DNA from: an uncultured Clostridia bacterium | GTDB lineage: Bacteria > Bacillota > Clostridia > Christensenellales > Borkfalkiaceae | DNA: 5,733 bases | Direction: 5' to 3' | NCBI GenBank assembly: GCA_945835865.1 | Contig: CAMAJQ010000064.1 | Coordinates: 1 to 5,733, forward strand | The notes under the pieces: generated by a model | Told to the model about the DNA's origin: nothing | Database searches by the model: none | The model's input: the letters and a program-made list of their open reading frames with translations, nothing else | Program-made: the position numbers and the translations under genes | Shown: one piece after another, positions 5,287 through 5,733 of the stretch | Numbering within the stretch: position 1 is the first letter of the stretch | How the letters are laid out: each line of letters starts with the position of its first letter

Positions 5287-5655
5287 ATGATACAGCCACA
5301 GACCAGATTAAAAGCGGCGGACAACTCGGGAGCGAAAGAGATCATGTGCATCAGAGTTCTCGGCGGTTCGTTCAGAAAGTGTGGAAACATCGGCGACGTC
5401 ATCGTAGCCAGTGTGAAAACGGCGACTCCGGGCGGAGCCGTCAAGAAGGGCGAAGTCGTGAAAGCGGTCATCGTGAGAAGTTCCAAAGGACTGAGAAGAC
5501 CGGACGGAACGCACATCAGATTCGACGACAACGCAGCCGTCATCATCGACAATCAGAAACAGCCGAGAGGGACCCGTATCTTCGGACCCGTCGCAAGGGA
5601 ACTCCGCGAAAAGGATTACATGAGAATCATTTCGCTTGCCCCGGAAGTACTGTAA
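5287..5655 (+). CDS. rplN: 50S ribosomal protein L14
   Basis: L14 is a highly conserved large-subunit protein at the subunit interface, forming a bridge to 16S rRNA and the binding site of the silencing factor RsfS. The 122-residue product has exactly the family length. Conserved blocks are ADNSGAKE (11–18), [22 protein letters not shown] (23–44), [16 protein letters not shown] (73–88) and [17 protein letters not shown] (93–109). AGGAGG (5273–5278) is 8 bases before the ATG. In E. coli rplN opens the separate spc operon, but here no promoter or terminator is visible in the 17-base gap after rpsQ. rplX starts 13 bases after the stop. Confidence 0.99.
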   Translation: MIQPQTRLKAADNSGAKEIMCIRVLGGSFRKCGNIGDVIVASVKTATPGGAVKKGEVVKAVIVRSSKGLRRPDGTHIRFDDNAAVIIDNQKQPRGTRIFGPVARELREKDYMRIISLAPEVL

Positions 5656-5668
5656 GGAGAGGTCAGAG

Positions 5669-5733
5669 ATGAAAGTTAAAAAGAACGACACGGTATTCGT
5701 ATTGACCGGAAAGGACGCGGGCAAAACGGGTAA
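5669..5733 (+). CDS. rplX: 50S ribosomal protein L24, N-terminal part, cut by window end
   Basis: L24 initiates large-subunit assembly and in Bacteria lies near the tunnel exit. Only 21 codons and two bases are present: MKVKKNDTVFVLTGKDAGKTG. This matches the start of the KOW motif of L24 (compare V-V-SGKDKGK-G in the family). AAGGAG (5654–5659), overlapping the rplN stop, is 9 bases before the ATG. The gene position directly after rplN is the canonical one. The frame remains open at the window edge, so this is a partial sequence, not a truncation. Confidence 0.9.
   Translation, partial: MKVKKNDTVFVLTGKDAGKTG

Noticed and set aside
5241..5672. Forward 143-codon open frame overlapping rplN
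   Set aside because: It is a +1 shadow of rplN rich in Arg, Ser and His with no family resemblance, whereas the rplN frame gives a complete L14.

Overview
This window is a stretch of the bacterial S10–spc ribosomal protein gene cluster. It has a 238-base non-coding leader, then thirteen same-strand genes in the canonical order rpsJ, rplC, rplD, rplW, rplB, rpsS, rplV, rpsC, rplP, rpmC, rpsQ, rplN and the first 21 codons of rplX, which the window edge cuts off. All twelve complete genes are intact and have ordinary lengths for their families, apart from a slightly short S10 and an N-terminally extended L22.

The organism is probably a Clostridia-like Bacillota (Firmicutes). The reasons are strong GGAGG-type Shine-Dalgarno sites before almost every gene, a 17-base rpsQ–rplN gap with no terminator (S10 and spc genes run on as one unit), L22 with a basic N-terminal extension, L3 without the glutamine that is methylated in E. 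coli, and Gram-positive-like L2, L16 and S19 sequences. Base composition is moderate (about half G+C), while arginine is mostly encoded by AGA. An uncultured order of Clostridia is plausible, but the window alone cannot settle genus or family.

Layout: bases 1–238 are a leader with no convincing gene. It holds a strong hairpin (29–65), a consensus -35 hexamer without a well-placed -10, an 11-base direct repeat (60–70 and 124–134), a hairpin followed by six T residues that looks like an intrinsic terminator or attenuator (139–172), and a near-duplicate of part of that hairpin (188–202). Bases 239–5655 hold twelve complete genes with gaps from -1 to 54 bases. The largest gap, between rpsJ and rplC, is AT-rich and carries a perfect 14-base palindrome. 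Bases 5669–5733 begin rplX.

The products assemble into both ribosomal subunits: S10, S19, S3 and S17 into 30S, and L3, L4, L23, L2, L22, L16, L29, L14 and L24 into 50S. S10 also serves as NusE in transcription antitermination. L4 is the classical autogenous repressor of the S10 operon in gammaproteobacteria, so an attenuator-like leader is of interest, although L4 control is not established for Bacillota.

I see no new multi-gene system here. The items most worth a second look are substitutions at the tips of both exit-tunnel loops (L4 KHTGN in place of KGTGR; L22 PKDHG in place of PRAKG), a three-residue deletion in S10 at the position of E. coli Met88–Asp91, and the structured leader.
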